A stretch of DNA of 64,000 nucleotides, from NCBI RefSeq assembly GCF_903994045.1, contig NZ_CAJEWD010000007.1, positions 98,886 to 162,885 on the forward strand, given 5' to 3'. Positions 52,243-63,655 of the stretch are shown piece after piece; the first letter of the stretch is position 1; every line of letters begins with the position of its first letter. Below the pieces are notes generated by a model. It saw only the letters and a list, made by a program, of their open reading frames with translations. It made no database searches and was not told where the DNA came from. The position numbers were made by a program, and so were the translations under genes. The DNA comes from Jeotgalicoccus meleagridis. GTDB lineage: Bacteria; Bacillota; Bacilli; Staphylococcales; Salinicoccaceae.

Positions 52243-53179
52243 AGTTTCTTCTCACAGACGCTTTATTGCTAAGATGGAGCGAGACTTAAAGTCTTATTAT
52301 GATGAGGCGGATAGCAAAAGTTTTGTAAAGACTTACAACACTTATACCAATTTGTCCCAGCCATCTGACTACATTGAAGAGCTCTACTATGAATCATTAC
52401 TTGATTTAGACGAGTCCCAAAAGATAGTAGAACATGCTCTAAAAAGAATGAATCAAGGTCTAGGCGATTATGAAATGCACACAAATTTTTTACTAGAAGC
52501 ATTAAACAGTGCAGGGCGTCATGCTGAAGTTCTTGAATTTTCTGAGCAGCTTTTAAGAGAGGACATTCCTCACGAGTTTCGCTTTGGCATTCAGCAACAT
52601 AGAGTGCGAGCAGAGGAGAGTATACACAGCTTCATTAACAATCCTGAACAAAGAATCAAGGTCACTAAAGAAGACTTCCAGAATTTTGATTTTCTAGATA
52701 AGATGACTTTTTTAGAAGATATCACGGAACTAGTGGATCTTTCATATAAAGACCTTATTTTACAGGAGATAAAAGATGAGAATGAGCCCTTAGTCTACAC
52801 ACAGATGTTGCTCTATTTAAGAAGCATCAATTATAAAGGTTCACTTGAAATCACCAAACTCGGGGAAACGATGACCGTCCAACCTTCACAACTGCCTGAG
52901 CTCGATAAGTTTTACTTAGTCAGTGATGTACTACCTATTTTAATGGATATTTTAGATGCGACGAACCCTTCATTAAAAGATGAAGCTGAAATTATGCTCT
53001 ATGGTCATTTACTCTATATCTATCCATTTAAGCCTGATTTTTCGAACGAGGACATTGCAGATGCTTATGCACATTATTTGCAAGATTTAATCGGTCAAAG
53101 TTATGATAAAAACAATCATCACGAAATCAGAGCATGGATTGAAAAAATTGATAAAACCATGATTGAAAACGAACAGTAA
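52232..53179 (+). CDS. TPR-like helical protein of unknown function
   Basis: About 315 aa from ATG 52232; ATG 52226 or GTG 52223 are alternatives, and no clear ribosome site is present, so it probably relies on coupling with the NUDIX gene it overlaps. The protein is almost entirely helical and acidic, with repeat-like helix pairs (LDESQKIVEHALKRMNQGLGDYEMH, HAEVLEFSEQLL). A TPR-type protein precedes tig in staphylococci as well, as I remember it. Function not known. Confidence 0.75.
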   Translation: MDNKVSSHRRFIAKMERDLKSYYDEADSKSFVKTYNTYTNLSQPSDYIEELYYESLLDLDESQKIVEHALKRMNQGLGDYEMHTNFLLEALNSAGRHAEVLEFSEQLLREDIPHEFRFGIQQHRVRAEESIHSFINNPEQRIKVTKEDFQNFDFLDKMTFLEDITELVDLSYKDLILQEIKDENEPLVYTQMLLYLRSINYKGSLEITKLGETMTVQPSQLPELDKFYLVSDVLPILMDILDATNPSLKDEAEIMLYGHLLYIYPFKPDFSNEDIADAYAHYLQDLIGQSYDKNNHHEIRAWIEKIDKTMIENEQ

Positions 53180-53189
53180 AACCTAAGAT

Positions 53190-53217
53190 TTGAAACCATA
53201 TAAGGATATGTTATAAT
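53190..53217 (+). promoter_or_regulatory. Promoter of tig
   Basis: TTGAAA (53190-53195), 16-bp spacer, TATAAT (53212-53217). Confidence 0.7.
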
Positions 53218-53262
53218 ATATTGGTTAATTGAAAAAAACGACTTGATGGAGGAAATTTAATT

Positions 53263-54552
53263 ATGTCTCAAACATGGGAAAAACAAGAAGGTAATGAAGG
53301 AATTTTAACAATTACTATTCCAAGTGAAGAGTTAGACACTGCACTAGATGCAGCATTTAAAAAAGTATCTAAGGATGTTTCACTTCCTGGATTCAGAAAA
53401 GGTAAAGTACCACGTCAAATGTTCGAAAAACGTTTTGGTGTTGAATCACTATACCAAGATGCTTTAGATATTCTTTTACCTGAAAACTATGCTAAAGCAA
53501 TTGAAGAAGCTGACATTAACCCAGTTGCACAACCAAGTGTTGATGTTGAGCAAATTGAAAAAGGTAAAGACGTTATCCTTAAAGCAACTGTAACAGTTGA
53601 ACCTGAAGTTAAATTAGGTGAATACAAAGGTCTTGAAGGTGAAGAAATCGACAGAGACGTAACAGACGAAGAAATCGATCACCAAATCGACCACATTACA
53701 ACTGAGTACTCTGACCTTGTAGTTAAAGAAGAAGGTACTGTTGAAAACGGTGATATCGCAACAATTGATTTCCACGGTTTTGTAGACGGTGAAGCTTTCG
53801 AAGGTGGTCACGCACATGACTACGAGCTAGAAATCGGTTCTGACTCATTCATCCCTGGTTTTGAAGAACAAATGGTCGGCATGGAAATTGGCGAAGAGAA
53901 AGACGTTAACGTCACTTTCCCTGAAGAATACCACGCTGAAGAACTTGCTGGTAAAGAAGCAGTCTTCCAAGTTAAAGTGAGCGCACTTAAACAAAAAGAA
54001 ACACCTGAACTAACTGACGAGTTCGTCTCAGAACTTGAAGGTTATGAAGCGAACACTGTTGATGAGCTTAAAGCTGAATTAGCTGAGCAAATCAAAAAAC
54101 AAAAAGAAGAAAACTACGAAGTTGCACTTAAAGAAAGCTTAGTATCACAAGCAGCAGACAATGCTGAAATCGATGTACCAGATGCTATGGTTGATACAGA
54201 AACTGACCGTATGCTACAAGAGTTTGAAGCAAACTTATCTCAACAAGGTCTTAACCTTGAGCTGTACACTCAATTATCTGGTCAAGACGAGAACGCTCTT
54301 CGTGACCAAATGAAAGAAGATGCACTTAAACGTGTACGCACAAACTTAACATTGAGACAAATCGCTGACGAAGAAAATATCGAAGTTACAGACGAAGACG
54401 TTGACAATGAAGTGAACCGTTTAGCTGAACAATTCGGCATGCCAGCTGAAGATGTGAAAAAAGCTTTAGGCGATGCTACAATGATTAAAGAAGACGTTAA
54501 ATTACAAAAAGCATTAGATTTACTAGTTGATAACCGTAAACAAGCTGAATAA
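53263..54552 (+). CDS. tig: Trigger factor
   Basis: Ribosome-bound chaperone and prolyl isomerase, 429 aa. The ribosome-docking loop [10 protein letters not shown] is at about 44-53 in the N-terminal domain. The FKBP-like domain (about 150-245) contains [18 protein letters not shown] helical C-terminal domain follows. SD TGGAGGAAA. Own promoter and terminator; tig-clpX order is conserved. Confidence 0.97.
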   Translation: MSQTWEKQEGNEGILTITIPSEELDTALDAAFKKVSKDVSLPGFRKGKVPRQMFEKRFGVESLYQDALDILLPENYAKAIEEADINPVAQPSVDVEQIEKGKDVILKATVTVEPEVKLGEYKGLEGEEIDRDVTDEEIDHQIDHITTEYSDLVVKEEGTVENGDIATIDFHGFVDGEAFEGGHAHDYELEIGSDSFIPGFEEQMVGMEIGEEKDVNVTFPEEYHAEELAGKEAVFQVKVSALKQKETPELTDEFVSELEGYEANTVDELKAELAEQIKKQKEENYEVALKESLVSQAADNAEIDVPDAMVDTETDRMLQEFEANLSQQGLNLELYTQLSGQDENALRDQMKEDALKRVRTNLTLRQIADEENIEVTDEDVDNEVNRLAEQFGMPAEDVKKALGDATMIKEDVKLQKALDLLVDNRKQAE

Positions 54553-54582
54553 GCTTAAATGACTTTTAGTATATAAATGTAG

Positions 54583-54614
54583 AAGCTCTGCACTTGTGGG
54601 TGTAGAGCTTTTCA
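54583..54614 (+). terminator. Terminator after tig
   Basis: AAGCTCTGCAC / GTGTAGAGCTT stem followed by TTTT. Confidence 0.75.
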
Positions 54615-54690
54615 TCCATATGCAAGTCAATTGATTTAGGGTAACTTTTCTAGTATATTTACTTGGAACTATAGAATGAGGTGTATATAA

Positions 54691-55956
54691 ATGTTTAAAT
54701 TTAACGAAGACGATACGGATCTTACTTGCTCATTCTGCGGTAAGGACCAAGAACAGGTCAAAAAGTTAATTGCTGGTAGTGGTGTTTACATTTGTAACGA
54801 GTGTATTGAGCTCTGCTACGAAATCATACAAGAAGAACTAAAAATGGACGATACTCAAGTATTCGATTATATTCCTAGACCACAGGAAATTCTTGAATCT
54901 CTAGATGAGTATGTCATCGGTCAAACAAATGCTAAACGTGCATTGAGTGTAGCGGTGTATAACCACTACAAACGTATTAATAATATTGGAAATGACAATG
55001 AAGACAACGTAGAAATTGCCAAATCTAATATTGCTTTAATCGGACCAACAGGGTCTGGTAAAACATTACTCGCTCAAACACTTGCACGTACACTAAACGT
55101 GCCATTTGCAATTGCTGATGCAACAAGTCTAACTGAAGCGGGCTACGTTGGTGATGACGTTGAGAACATTCTTCTCCGTCTAATTCAAGCAGCTGACTTT
55201 GATGTAGAAAAAGCAGAACAAGGTATTATTTACGTAGACGAAATCGATAAAATTGCGCGTAAGAGCGAAAACACATCGATTACAAGAGATGTATCTGGTG
55301 AAGGGGTTCAACAAGCACTCTTAAAAATTCTTGAAGGTACAACTGCAAGTGTGCCACCACAAGGTGGACGTAAGCACCCTAACCAAGAATCGATTCAAAT
55401 CGACACAACAAATATTCTCTTTATCTTAGGTGGAGCCTTTGACGGTATGGAAGATATCATCAAACGTCGCCTAGGTGAAAAAATCATCGGCTTTGGTGGT
55501 TCAGGCCAAGACTTCTCTGACAAAGATGAGTTAATGTCTAAAGTTAGACCAGATGACCTTCAGTCTTATGGTTTAATTCCTGAGTTCATCGGACGTGTGC
55601 CGATTATCTCTAACTTAGAAGAGCTAGATGTTGATGCTTTAAAATCTATTCTTACAGAACCAAAAAATGCCCTTGTTAAACAGTACAAGCGCATGATGGA
55701 TATCGATGATGTAGAATTAGAATTTGAAGAAGATTCACTCGATGCCATTGCAGAACTTGCTATTGAACGTAAGACTGGTGCACGTGGCCTTCGTTCAATC
55801 ATAGAAGAGCGCATGGTGGACATCATGTTCAGAGTGCCATCAAATGAAGATATTAAGAAAGTCGTTATTACTCGTGAGACAATCATTGATGAAAAAGAAC
55901 CATTGATCTTTGACTCTGAAGGTAAAGAAATTAAAGACGATAAAAAAAGTGCATAA
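54691..55956 (+). CDS. clpX: ATP-dependent protease ATPase subunit ClpX
   Basis: AAA+ unfoldase feeding ClpP. The C4 zinc-binding domain uses Cys13, Cys16, Cys35 and Cys38. Walker A GPTGSGKT is at about 118-125 and Walker B with [10 protein letters not shown] follows. The pore loop GYVGDD and sensor/arginine region with RGLRSIIEE are visible. The IGF-type ClpP-docking loop appears as IIGFGG. 421 aa. Confidence 0.98.
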   Translation: MFKFNEDDTDLTCSFCGKDQEQVKKLIAGSGVYICNECIELCYEIIQEELKMDDTQVFDYIPRPQEILESLDEYVIGQTNAKRALSVAVYNHYKRINNIGNDNEDNVEIAKSNIALIGPTGSGKTLLAQTLARTLNVPFAIADATSLTEAGYVGDDVENILLRLIQAADFDVEKAEQGIIYVDEIDKIARKSENTSITRDVSGEGVQQALLKILEGTTASVPPQGGRKHPNQESIQIDTTNILFILGGAFDGMEDIIKRRLGEKIIGFGGSGQDFSDKDELMSKVRPDDLQSYGLIPEFIGRVPIISNLEELDVDALKSILTEPKNALVKQYKRMMDIDDVELEFEEDSLDAIAELAIERKTGARGLRSIIEERMVDIMFRVPSNEDIKKVVITRETIIDEKEPLIFDSEGKEIKDDKKSA

Positions 55957-55961
55957 ATTTT

Positions 55962-55988
55962 AAGGCTGTCGCTAAGACGGCCTTTTTT
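55962..55988 (+). terminator. Terminator after clpX
   Basis: AAGGCTGTC / GACGGCCTT (one G-U pair), followed by Ts; engB begins 17 bp later. Confidence 0.75.
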
Positions 55989-56004
55989 AAGAGGAAGTGA
56001 CTAT

Positions 56005-56592
56005 GTGAAAATTAATCCAAGTAATGTTGATATCATTATTTCAGCAGTATCCAAAGAACAATATCCTGAAACAGGGCTAAAAGAAGTCGCTTTATCCGGA
56101 CGTTCTAACGTCGGTAAATCATCATTCATCAACGCTATCTGTGGCAGAAAAGGTGTGGCACGTATTTCATCCAAGCCCGGTAAGACGATCACTTTAAATT
56201 TTTATAATGCAGATAATAAGTTTGTCTTCGTCGATGTACCAGGTTACGGTTACGCTAAACAATCAAAAACTGAGCGTGAAAAATGGGGCGCTATGATCGA
56301 AGGCTATCTGACAAAAAGAGAAAGTTTAAGCTGTGTTGTTCAACTGGTTGACCTCCGTCATCCACCGACACAAGATGATATTATGATGTATGATTTTCTG
56401 AAATACTACGAATTACCAGTCATCGTAGTCGCAACAAAATCAGATAAGGTACCAAGAACCAAGATTCAAAAGCATATCAACGTAATCAAAAGAGACTTAG
56501 AAATGGAAAGTGAAGACCAAATTATTCCATTTTCTTCAGTGGATAAGCAAAAACTACCCGAAATTATGACAGCTTTAGAAAACTTTATCTAG
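56005..56592 (+). CDS. engB: Ribosome-biogenesis GTPase EngB/YsxC
   Basis: Essential GTPase of 50S assembly, 195 aa. G1 GRSNVGKS at 32-39, G3 DVPGYG, G4 TKSDK and a G5-like SSVD are all present. The start is GTG 56005 with an AGAGGAAG site. Confidence 0.96.
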   Translation: MKINPSNVDIIISAVSKEQYPETGLKEVALSGRSNVGKSSFINAICGRKGVARISSKPGKTITLNFYNADNKFVFVDVPGYGYAKQSKTEREKWGAMIEGYLTKRESLSCVVQLVDLRHPPTQDDIMMYDFLKYYELPVIVVATKSDKVPRTKIQKHINVIKRDLEMESEDQIIPFSSVDKQKLPEIMTALENFI

Positions 56593-56674
56593 ATAGCTTG
56601 AAATTGTCCTAGATAAGAATTAGTCTAAAGTATGAGACTTATAAAGTGTTAAAGAGTGTTGAGGGGGCAATACA

Positions 56675-58021
56675 GTGCATATTATTGCATTAAGTTTAAA
56701 TTATAAAAATGCGAGCGTAGAAGATAGAGAGAAAGTAACCTTTCAAGATGATGAAGTGGTGGAAGCCCTTCATGCGCTACGTGATCAAAAAAGCATACTA
56801 GAAGCAACATTACTGTCTACCTGTAACCGAACTGAACTCTATGTAGTGAGTGATCAAGAACACACAGGTGCTTATTATACGAGGAAATTTTTAGCTGAAT
56901 GGTTTGACGTTGACTACGACACAATTAAAGGCATGACTGAATTAAAAGTGGCTGAAGAAGCAGTTGAACACTTATTTAAAGTCACAGCTGGACTGGATTC
57001 TATCGTCTTAGGTGAGACGCAAATTCTCGGTCAAATTCGTCAGGCATTTTTAATTGCACAAGAAGAGCATACAACAGGAACGATCTTTAATAAACTCTTT
57101 AAAGAGGCGATTACTGTCGCTAAACGCGGACACAATGAGACAGACATTTCAAAAAATGCTGTATCAATGTCTTATGCTGCGGTAGAACTTGCTAAAAAGA
57201 TCTTTGCCAATGTGAAAAAATCTAAAGTCTTAGTCATTGGGGCAGGGGAGATGGCAGAAGAGTCACTCTTGAACTTAACGTCTAACGGCATCGAAGATTT
57301 AGTGGTCGTCAACCGCTCAATCGATAAGGCTAAAGCGCTCGCTGATAAGTTTAAGGGTCGTGCGACGCTCTTAGCAAACCTCGAAGAAGAACTACTTGAT
57401 GCTGATATTGTGATTTCAAGTACTTCATCGAATACTTATGTCATCGATAAAGAAATGATGGACCGTGTGAGTACAAAACGCGGTAATCAGTCTTTAATCA
57501 TGATTGATATCGCTATGCCTAGAGATATTGATCCTTCTATTAGTGAATCCGATACAATTTATATATATAACGTGGATGATTTACAAGGTTTAGTGGATGC
57601 TAACTTGAAAACAAGAGAAAAAGAAGCCGAAAAAATCATGAATATGATCGATGGTTCTAGAGATGATTTCGAAGAATGGTTAAATGTCCAAGGTGTGGTG
57701 CCTGTCATTCAAGCAATGCGAACTAAAGCTTTAGATATTCATTCATCTACTTTCGAATCATTAGAAAGAAAATTACCAGACATGTCCGAGCGTGAGCGTA
57801 CCGTGGTGTCTAAACATATGAAGAGTATTATCAATCAAATGTTAAGAGACCCAATTATCTTTACTAAAGAAATTGCAGGCTTAGCGGACCGTGACGAAAA
57901 ATTAAAAGATATTGAAGCAATGTTTCATATAGAAGAGGAAGTTGAGAGCGAGCGTGCCAAGTCTAAAGAGAAGAATATTGAAAAACTTCAAGCACGTAAA
58001 AAAGAGCTTAGACTGACTTAA
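56675..58021 (+). CDS. hemA: Glutamyl-tRNA reductase
   Basis: First committed enzyme of C5-pathway haem synthesis; reduces glutamyl-tRNA to glutamate-1-semialdehyde. Catalytic Cys50 in LLSTCNRTE; NADPH-binding VLVIGAGEMAEESL near 190. 448 aa; GTG start at 56675 with a GAGGGGG site. First gene of the six-gene haem operon. Confidence 0.97.
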   Translation: MHIIALSLNYKNASVEDREKVTFQDDEVVEALHALRDQKSILEATLLSTCNRTELYVVSDQEHTGAYYTRKFLAEWFDVDYDTIKGMTELKVAEEAVEHLFKVTAGLDSIVLGETQILGQIRQAFLIAQEEHTTGTIFNKLFKEAITVAKRGHNETDISKNAVSMSYAAVELAKKIFANVKKSKVLVIGAGEMAEESLLNLTSNGIEDLVVVNRSIDKAKALADKFKGRATLLANLEEELLDADIVISSTSSNTYVIDKEMMDRVSTKRGNQSLIMIDIAMPRDIDPSISESDTIYIYNVDDLQGLVDANLKTREKEAEKIMNMIDGSRDDFEEWLNVQGVVPVIQAMRTKALDIHSSTFESLERKLPDMSERERTVVSKHMKSIINQMLRDPIIFTKEIAGLADRDEKLKDIEAMFHIEEEVESERAKSKEKNIEKLQARKKELRLT

Positions 58022-58034
58022 GCAGGTGGAAATT

Positions 58035-58859
58035 ATGGAATTACTATTCCGTTTGCAAGAAATCATATTACTTTTATATTTCATCAGCCTTTCTCTCTTG
58101 TCATATGATCTATTTACTAGAAATCGACAAGTCAGAAAGGCTGCTCTGTATGTGATGACACCCGCTGTGATCTTACATTTCCTAACTGTCGTACAGCTAG
58201 GTATGAGCCTAAAGCGCATTCCAATCATGACTTTTTCAGAAGGGGTGCTTACTTTAAGTCTTGGCCTCATCGTACTCGGTGTCATTCATTTTTACAGAAA
58301 TAAAAGTGAGTTTGTGCTCTTGTTTTACTTATTAATTACTGTCTTTTTATTAATATTTTATACTTTTTCATCATTGAATTTTAATTCAACAGCTTTGACA
58401 TTAAATATTGTCAATGAGTTATTACTTGTACATATTGGCAGTGCTTTGATTGCTTATGCAATCTTTTTTATATCGATGATACACGCAGTGACTTTCTTAA
58501 TCCAAGAGCGGAATTTAAGAAAGAAAGACTTTAACCGTTCTTTCTTTTCACTCTTTAGTGTAGAAACAGCAAAAAAATTAATGATTAGGCTGGCCTTTAT
58601 CGGTATGCTCTTCATGGTAATCTCTATTATAATAGGCATTGTCTGGGGTATACAGATTATTGGATATCATGTCTTTTTAGATCTGAAGGTCATCGGCACA
58701 GTCATGCTCATCATTTTGTATGCCTTGATTTTAACTGAGATGAAGTTAAACGGTAATATGAGGCGATTTGCTAAGTCTAACATTATCTTGTTTGCCTTAG
58801 TCATGATCAACTACCTCGTTATCTCAGAGTTTTCAAATTTTCATTTATGGTCATTATAA
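58035..58859 (+). CDS. hemX: HemX (cytochrome c assembly-like membrane protein)
   Basis: 274 aa with about eight membrane helices, of the CcsA/HemX family. In Bacillus, HemX negatively affects the level of HemA. ATG 58035 follows AGGTGG; it lies between hemA and hemC in the standard order. The presence of a cytochrome c gene nearby does not by itself imply a maturation role for this protein. Confidence 0.93.
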   Translation: MELLFRLQEIILLLYFISLSLLSYDLFTRNRQVRKAALYVMTPAVILHFLTVVQLGMSLKRIPIMTFSEGVLTLSLGLIVLGVIHFYRNKSEFVLLFYLLITVFLLIFYTFSSLNFNSTALTLNIVNELLLVHIGSALIAYAIFFISMIHAVTFLIQERNLRKKDFNRSFFSLFSVETAKKLMIRLAFIGMLFMVISIIIGIVWGIQIIGYHVFLDLKVIGTVMLIILYALILTEMKLNGNMRRFAKSNIILFALVMINYLVISEFSNFHLWSL

Positions 58860-58871
58860 GGAGAGTTAATT

Positions 58872-59795
58872 ATGAGAAAAATTGTTGTCGGATCCCGTCA
58901 AAGTGGACTCGCATTAACACAGTCCAAGCAATTTATTAAAAAACTACAAGATAAATTCCCCGAACTTGAAGTAGAGATAAAAAAGATCGTCACTAAAGGG
59001 GATCGCATCGTAGACGTTCAGCTGTCTAAAGTTGGAGGAAAGGGACTTTTCGTTAAAGAAATCGAAACAGCACTTTCTAATAAGGAAATTGATATGGCGA
59101 TTCACAGTCTAAAAGACGTACCAAGTGTGCTACCTGACGGCTTTAGTATTGCATGTGTGCCTGAACGTGAAGATATGAGAGATGCTTTTTTATCTAATAA
59201 TAAAGTATCTTTTAAGGATTTGCCTAAAGACAGTGTCATTGGAACGTCGAGCCTTCGTCGTGCAGCTCAGTTAAAAGCAATTAGAGATGACATTACAGTT
59301 AAATGGGTACGCGGGAATATCGATACGCGTATTAAGAAGATGGAGTCCGGTGAATACGACGCGATTCTTTTAGCTGCTGCTGGCTTAAAACGTATGGGTT
59401 GGTCAGACAATGTCGTCACTGAATATTTTGAACCTGAAGATTTCATTCCGGCAATCGCCCAAGGGGCGCTTGGAATTGAAGTGAGAAGTGATGACCAAGA
59501 GCTTATCGATATGTTGCAAGCTGTGCATTCAGAAGAAACAGCCTTATGTACAAATGCAGAACGTACCTTCTTAAAACGCATGGATGGTTCTTGCCAAGTA
59601 CCGATTGGTGGATATGCAACTCTAGAAGACGGAGAGCTATATTTAACTGGTTTAATTATGTCAGAAGATGGCAATGAAAGATATGTCGTTAAAAAATCAC
59701 ACGAAGATCCAGAAACACTCGGTAACTTAGTTGCTGATGAAATGGAAAAAATGGGTGCTAAAGATATTATCGACATGATTAACAATGAAAAATAA
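58872..59795 (+). CDS. hemC: Porphobilinogen deaminase
   Basis: Polymerises four porphobilinogens to hydroxymethylbilane. The dipyrromethane cofactor attaches to Cys241 (DGSCQVPIGGYA). Motifs VGSRQSGLALTQS, IGTSSLRRAAQL and VRGNIDTRI are intact. 307 aa. It overlaps hemD by 11 nt. Confidence 0.97.
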   Translation: MRKIVVGSRQSGLALTQSKQFIKKLQDKFPELEVEIKKIVTKGDRIVDVQLSKVGGKGLFVKEIETALSNKEIDMAIHSLKDVPSVLPDGFSIACVPEREDMRDAFLSNNKVSFKDLPKDSVIGTSSLRRAAQLKAIRDDITVKWVRGNIDTRIKKMESGEYDAILLAAAGLKRMGWSDNVVTEYFEPEDFIPAIAQGALGIEVRSDDQELIDMLQAVHSEETALCTNAERTFLKRMDGSCQVPIGGYATLEDGELYLTGLIMSEDGNERYVVKKSHEDPETLGNLVADEMEKMGAKDIIDMINNEK

Positions 59796-60471
59796 AACAA
59801 CTGTTTTTGTCACTCAGATGAAATGTCAACTTCAAGATGAGGACTTAAATATTGTCCATTGTCCTTTAATTCAAACGAAGATGATGGACTTTGATACAGA
59901 CTTATTAAAACAACATTATGATTTACTCGTCATGACTTCTAAAAAAACGGTCGACTATCTCAGTCCGTATTTTAAGGACTTAAATGTCGACCGTATCGCA
60001 AGCATCGGTAAGAAGACTTCAGAAGCCTTGGAATCACACGGTTTAAAAATTGATTTTGAACCGCGTCAATTTACTCAAGAAGGCTTTATAGAAGAAGTTG
60101 AAATTACAAAAGGGCAGGACATACTCTATCCGGCTAGTCGGGATAAAAGACCCCTCATGCGAGATTATATGAGGAATGCTGGGGCTAATGTGACAGAAAT
60201 TCCACTCTATTATCCTGAGGCTAAAGAAGAAAGTTTATCGATGATAAAAGACCATCTAGCAAATATAGACTTTCTGACCTTGTCTTCGCCTTCAGCGGTA
60301 GAGGCCTTGATGACTCGCTTTACACCAGAAGATTTAAAAGACCTAGAGATTGTCGCTATTGGTCACGTGACAGAGAGTAAACTGAAATCATATGGTCTTT
60401 ATGCACGAACGCCGGAGCATGAGACTTTAGAAGATATGATTAATTATATTAAGGAGCGTATTGGGAAATGA
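59785..60471 (+). CDS. hemD: Uroporphyrinogen-III synthase
   Basis: Closes hydroxymethylbilane to uroporphyrinogen III. 228 aa; this family is poorly conserved, but [12 protein letters not shown] near 171-182 and the position between hemC and hemB support the call. ATG 59785 lies within the hemC end, and its stop overlaps the hemB ATG. Confidence 0.92.
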   Translation: MKNKTTVFVTQMKCQLQDEDLNIVHCPLIQTKMMDFDTDLLKQHYDLLVMTSKKTVDYLSPYFKDLNVDRIASIGKKTSEALESHGLKIDFEPRQFTQEGFIEEVEITKGQDILYPASRDKRPLMRDYMRNAGANVTEIPLYYPEAKEESLSMIKDHLANIDFLTLSSPSAVEALMTRFTPEDLKDLEIVAIGHVTESKLKSYGLYARTPEHETLEDMINYIKERIGK

Positions 60472-61448
60472 ATTTTGATAGACATCGTCGTTTAAGAAGA
60501 ACAAGCTTTATGAGAGATATGGTACGTGAAACTCACCTGAGAACAGAAGACTTAATCTACCCGATTTTTGTCGTTGAAAAGCCAGATGTCAAAGCTGAAA
60601 TACCATCTATGAAGGGGATCTACCAAATCTCCTTAAACCTTTTAAAAGAAGAACTCGATGAAGTGGTTAAACTTGGAATTAAGAGTGTGGTCTTCTTTGG
60701 AATTCCAAACCATAAAGACCCTGAAGGAAGTGGTGCTTACCACGACCATGGTATTGTTCAAGAAGCATGTCGTTTATCAAAACAACTTTACCCTGAGCTC
60801 TTAGTCATACTCGATACTTGCCTATGTGAATACACAGATCATGGCCACTGTGGCTTAATTGATCCAGTGACGAAAGATGTGGATAATGATGCGTCATTAC
60901 CGCTTTTAGTCCAAACGGCTGTCTCACAAGCAAAAGCTGGTGCAGACATTATTGCACCATCTAATATGATGGATGGTTTTGTCGCTCACATTAGACAAGG
61001 CCTAGATGAAGCGGGCTTTAGTCATATTCCAATCATGTCTTATGGTATCAAATACGCCTCTAAATTCTACGGACCGTTTAGAGATGCTGCAGAATCCACA
61101 CCATCTTTTGGTGACCGTCGTACTTATCAAATGGACCCTGCTAACCGTCTAGAAGCTCTACGTGAATTAGAATCAGATGAACTTGAAGGTGCAGATATGA
61201 TGATTGTTAAACCTGCCTTGTCGTATCTAGACATCATCAGAGATGTAAGAAATGAGTCTAACTTACCAGTTGTTGCTTATAATGTGAGTGGGGAGTATGC
61301 CATGACAAGAACGGCAATTGATATGGGACTCCTAGATGAAGAAGTGATCGCCGAACAAATGATTTCCATGAAACGTGCCGGTGCAGATATGATCATTACT
61401 TATTTCGCTAAAGAATTAGCTGAGAAAATAAATAAGGGAGAGATATAA
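60468..61448 (+). CDS. hemB: Delta-aminolevulinic acid dehydratase (porphobilinogen synthase)
   Basis: Condenses two 5-aminolevulinates to porphobilinogen. The cysteine-rich zinc site ([15 protein letters not shown]) and the two active-site lysines in [14 protein letters not shown] and [11 protein letters not shown] are visible. 326 aa. Starts with an ATGA overlap with hemD. Confidence 0.97.
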   Translation: MNFDRHRRLRRTSFMRDMVRETHLRTEDLIYPIFVVEKPDVKAEIPSMKGIYQISLNLLKEELDEVVKLGIKSVVFFGIPNHKDPEGSGAYHDHGIVQEACRLSKQLYPELLVILDTCLCEYTDHGHCGLIDPVTKDVDNDASLPLLVQTAVSQAKAGADIIAPSNMMDGFVAHIRQGLDEAGFSHIPIMSYGIKYASKFYGPFRDAAESTPSFGDRRTYQMDPANRLEALRELESDELEGADMMIVKPALSYLDIIRDVRNESNLPVVAYNVSGEYAMTRTAIDMGLLDEEVIAEQMISMKRAGADMIITYFAKELAEKINKGEI

Positions 61449-62735
61449 ATGTACGATAAGTCAAAAGCACTATACAAAGAAGCAGTAGAAGTCATGCCTG
61501 GTGGGGTGAACTCTCCAGCAAGAGCGTTTAAATCTGTCGGAGATCATCCTCTCTTTATCGACCATGCTAAGGGTTCAAAACTCTATGATGTCGATGGTAA
61601 TGAATATATTGATTACTCCTTAAGTTTTGGGCCATTAATTTTAGGTCATGCTAACGATAAGGTCGTTCAAGCGGTTCAAGAAGCGGCTGCTAAAGGGACT
61701 TCTTTTGGTGCACCAACCGAATTAGAAACTAAGATGGCAGAACTTGTAATTGAACGTGTGCCATCTATCGAAATGGTCCGTATGGTGTCTTCAGGTACTG
61801 AAGCGACACTTGCAGCTTTACGCCTCGCACGTGGTTACACTGGTAGAGAAAAAATACTTAAATTTGAAGGCTGCTACCACGGTCATAGTGACTCGCTCTT
61901 AATTAAAGCAGGTTCAGGTGTAGCAACACTTGGACTCCCAGACTCTCCAGGAGTCCCAGAAGGTACAGCAAAAAATACCATTACTGTTCCTTATAATGAT
62001 CAAGAAAGCTTAAAAGAAGCCTTTGAAAAATTCGGAGACGATATTGCCGCAGTGATTATGGAACCAGTTGCAGGTAATATGGGGGTTGTACCACCACTTG
62101 ATGGCTACCTTCAATTTGTTCGTGATATTACAGAAGAAAATGGCACTTTACTGATTTTTGATGAAGTTATGACAGGCTTTAGAGTGGGTTACAACTGTGC
62201 CCAAGGCTACTTTGGTATTACACCTGACTTAACTTGTCTTGGTAAAGTTATCGGTGGTGGACTCCCAGTCGGTGCTTACGGTGGTAGAAAAGATATTATG
62301 GAAAATATCGCACCAAGCGGTGACATCTATCAAGCGGGTACTTTATCAGGTAACCCATTAGCGATGAGCGCAGGATTAGAAACTTTAAAACAACTCTCTC
62401 CTGAGAGCTACGAAGATTTCAACGCACTTGCTGACGAACTTGAGAAAGGTCTAAAAGAAGTATTTGCTAAACACGATAAACCCATCACAGTTAACCGTGC
62501 AGGCTCAATGATCGGCTTCTTCTTAACTGAAGGTCCTGTAGTAGACTTTGATTCAGCTAACACAAGTGACTTAGAACTCTTTAGAAATATGTACCAGGCC
62601 CTCCTAAACGAAGGCGTCTACTTACCGCCATCACAGTTCGAAGGTATGTTCTTGTCAACAGCCCACACTAAAGAAGATATAGAAACAACCATCAGAGCCT
62701 TTGATAGTGCATTAAGTAAAGTATCTGGTAAATAA
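61449..62735 (+). CDS. hemL: Glutamate-1-semialdehyde 2,1-aminomutase
   Basis: PLP enzyme making 5-aminolevulinate. PLP lysine is Lys266 in [16 protein letters not shown]; the N-terminal [12 protein letters not shown] is typical. 428 aa. It follows the hemB stop without a gap, with SD AAGGGAGA inside hemB. Last gene of the haem operon. Confidence 0.97.
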   Translation: MYDKSKALYKEAVEVMPGGVNSPARAFKSVGDHPLFIDHAKGSKLYDVDGNEYIDYSLSFGPLILGHANDKVVQAVQEAAAKGTSFGAPTELETKMAELVIERVPSIEMVRMVSSGTEATLAALRLARGYTGREKILKFEGCYHGHSDSLLIKAGSGVATLGLPDSPGVPEGTAKNTITVPYNDQESLKEAFEKFGDDIAAVIMEPVAGNMGVVPPLDGYLQFVRDITEENGTLLIFDEVMTGFRVGYNCAQGYFGITPDLTCLGKVIGGGLPVGAYGGRKDIMENIAPSGDIYQAGTLSGNPLAMSAGLETLKQLSPESYEDFNALADELEKGLKEVFAKHDKPITVNRAGSMIGFFLTEGPVVDFDSANTSDLELFRNMYQALLNEGVYLPPSQFEGMFLSTAHTKEDIETTIRAFDSALSKVSGK

Positions 62736-62811
62736 TTTAAAATTACTACTTCATGCTTCGATATTTATGTGTATAATAGTAGTGATAGAATTATATGGGG
62801 GGTAAACGATA

Positions 62812-63321
62812 ATGAGCGATAAGAAACGTCAAACTGGTAAAAAAGTCGATGGTCAACCTCGCTACATCGACAAAAACGAAACAAAGAGTGGTAAAGGTAC
62901 CTCTAATTTATATTGGTTAATTCCGGTTATTATTGTACTTTTAATTGTTCCAGTGATGATTTATCACCTTGGTAGCGGTAGTGGTGAGGAAGATACTGCT
63001 AGTGAGGAAACAACAAGTGAAGAAACAGCAGATTCAGGTGAGTCTGAAGAATCTGAAGGTGGAGACTCAGAAGAATCTTCTGAAGAAGGTGCTTCAAGCG
63101 GTGACGTCGACGCTGAAGGCATTGCACGCGACAACTGTGCATCATGTCACGGTCAAGACTTCTCAGGTGCAATGGGTCCAGCTTTAGCAGGTACTTCACT
63201 ATCTGAAGAAGACTTCACAACAACAGTTCGTGATGGTAAAGGTTCAATGCCAGCGTTCTCAACAGACCAAGTAGCTGATGAAGAACTAACAGCACTGTAT
63301 CAATTCTTCTCTGAACAATAA
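62812..63321 (+). CDS. Membrane-anchored c-type cytochrome
   Basis: 169 aa. Cytosolic basic N-terminus, one membrane helix (about 34-52), an acidic Ser/Glu/Gly-rich linker (about 54-95) and a C-terminal cytochrome c domain with the haem-binding C109-A-S-C112-H113 and axial Met146 (GSMPAF). The design matches the CccA (c550) type that passes electrons to a cytochrome oxidase outside the membrane. A TATAAT box is at 62772-62777. SD TGGGGGG. Staphylococcus proper generally lacks such proteins. Confidence 0.92.
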   Translation: MSDKKRQTGKKVDGQPRYIDKNETKSGKGTSNLYWLIPVIIVLLIVPVMIYHLGSGSGEEDTASEETTSEETADSGESEESEGGDSEESSEEGASSGDVDAEGIARDNCASCHGQDFSGAMGPALAGTSLSEEDFTTTVRDGKGSMPAFSTDQVADEELTALYQFFSEQ

Positions 63322-63326
63322 AGTTC

Positions 63327-63359
63327 AAGGCAAACTCTTATTTAGAGTTTGCCTTTTTT
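63327..63359 (+). terminator. Terminator after the cytochrome c gene
   Basis: Perfect 12-bp stem AAGGCAAACTCT / AGAGTTTGCCTT, 5-nt loop, then Ts. Confidence 0.9.
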
Positions 63360-63420
63360 CTTTTTTCGGATAGGGTATATGAGTAGAGAAGCTGTGATGA
63401 TGTTTGCTGGTGGTTGGAGT

Positions 63421-63541
63421 GTTGGCGGTTCAATGAGAGTTGTTCATAGTCCTCCGGGGGTGTTGGCGGTTCAATGAGAGTTGTTCATAGTCCTCCGAAG
63501 GTGCTAGCGGTTCAATGAGAGTTACTCATAGTCCTCCGGAG
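63421..63541. repeat. Three 41-bp units, inverted relative of array D (D')
   Basis: GCGGTTCAATGAGAG starts at 63425, 63466 and 63507, 41 bp apart. Reverse-complemented, the units match array D (GGAGGAC..CTCATTGAACCGC). Confidence 0.9.
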
Positions 63542-63655
63542 TCTAGATTTTTTTGGAAAGATCCGTCTTTGTCCTTATGTAAAACAGATAGAGGACTAGA
63601 TGTCCATTAATTTTGAAATTTTGGCACTTAATGTCCAGTTTATTTATGCTATCAG
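63541..63655. repeat. Bridge of the inverted composite repeat
   Basis: Reverse-complement relative of 51092-51216; the shared core is TGTCCATTAATTTTGAAATT at 63601-63620, with further matches around TCCGTCTTTGTCCTTA and AAAACAGAT. Confidence 0.8.
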
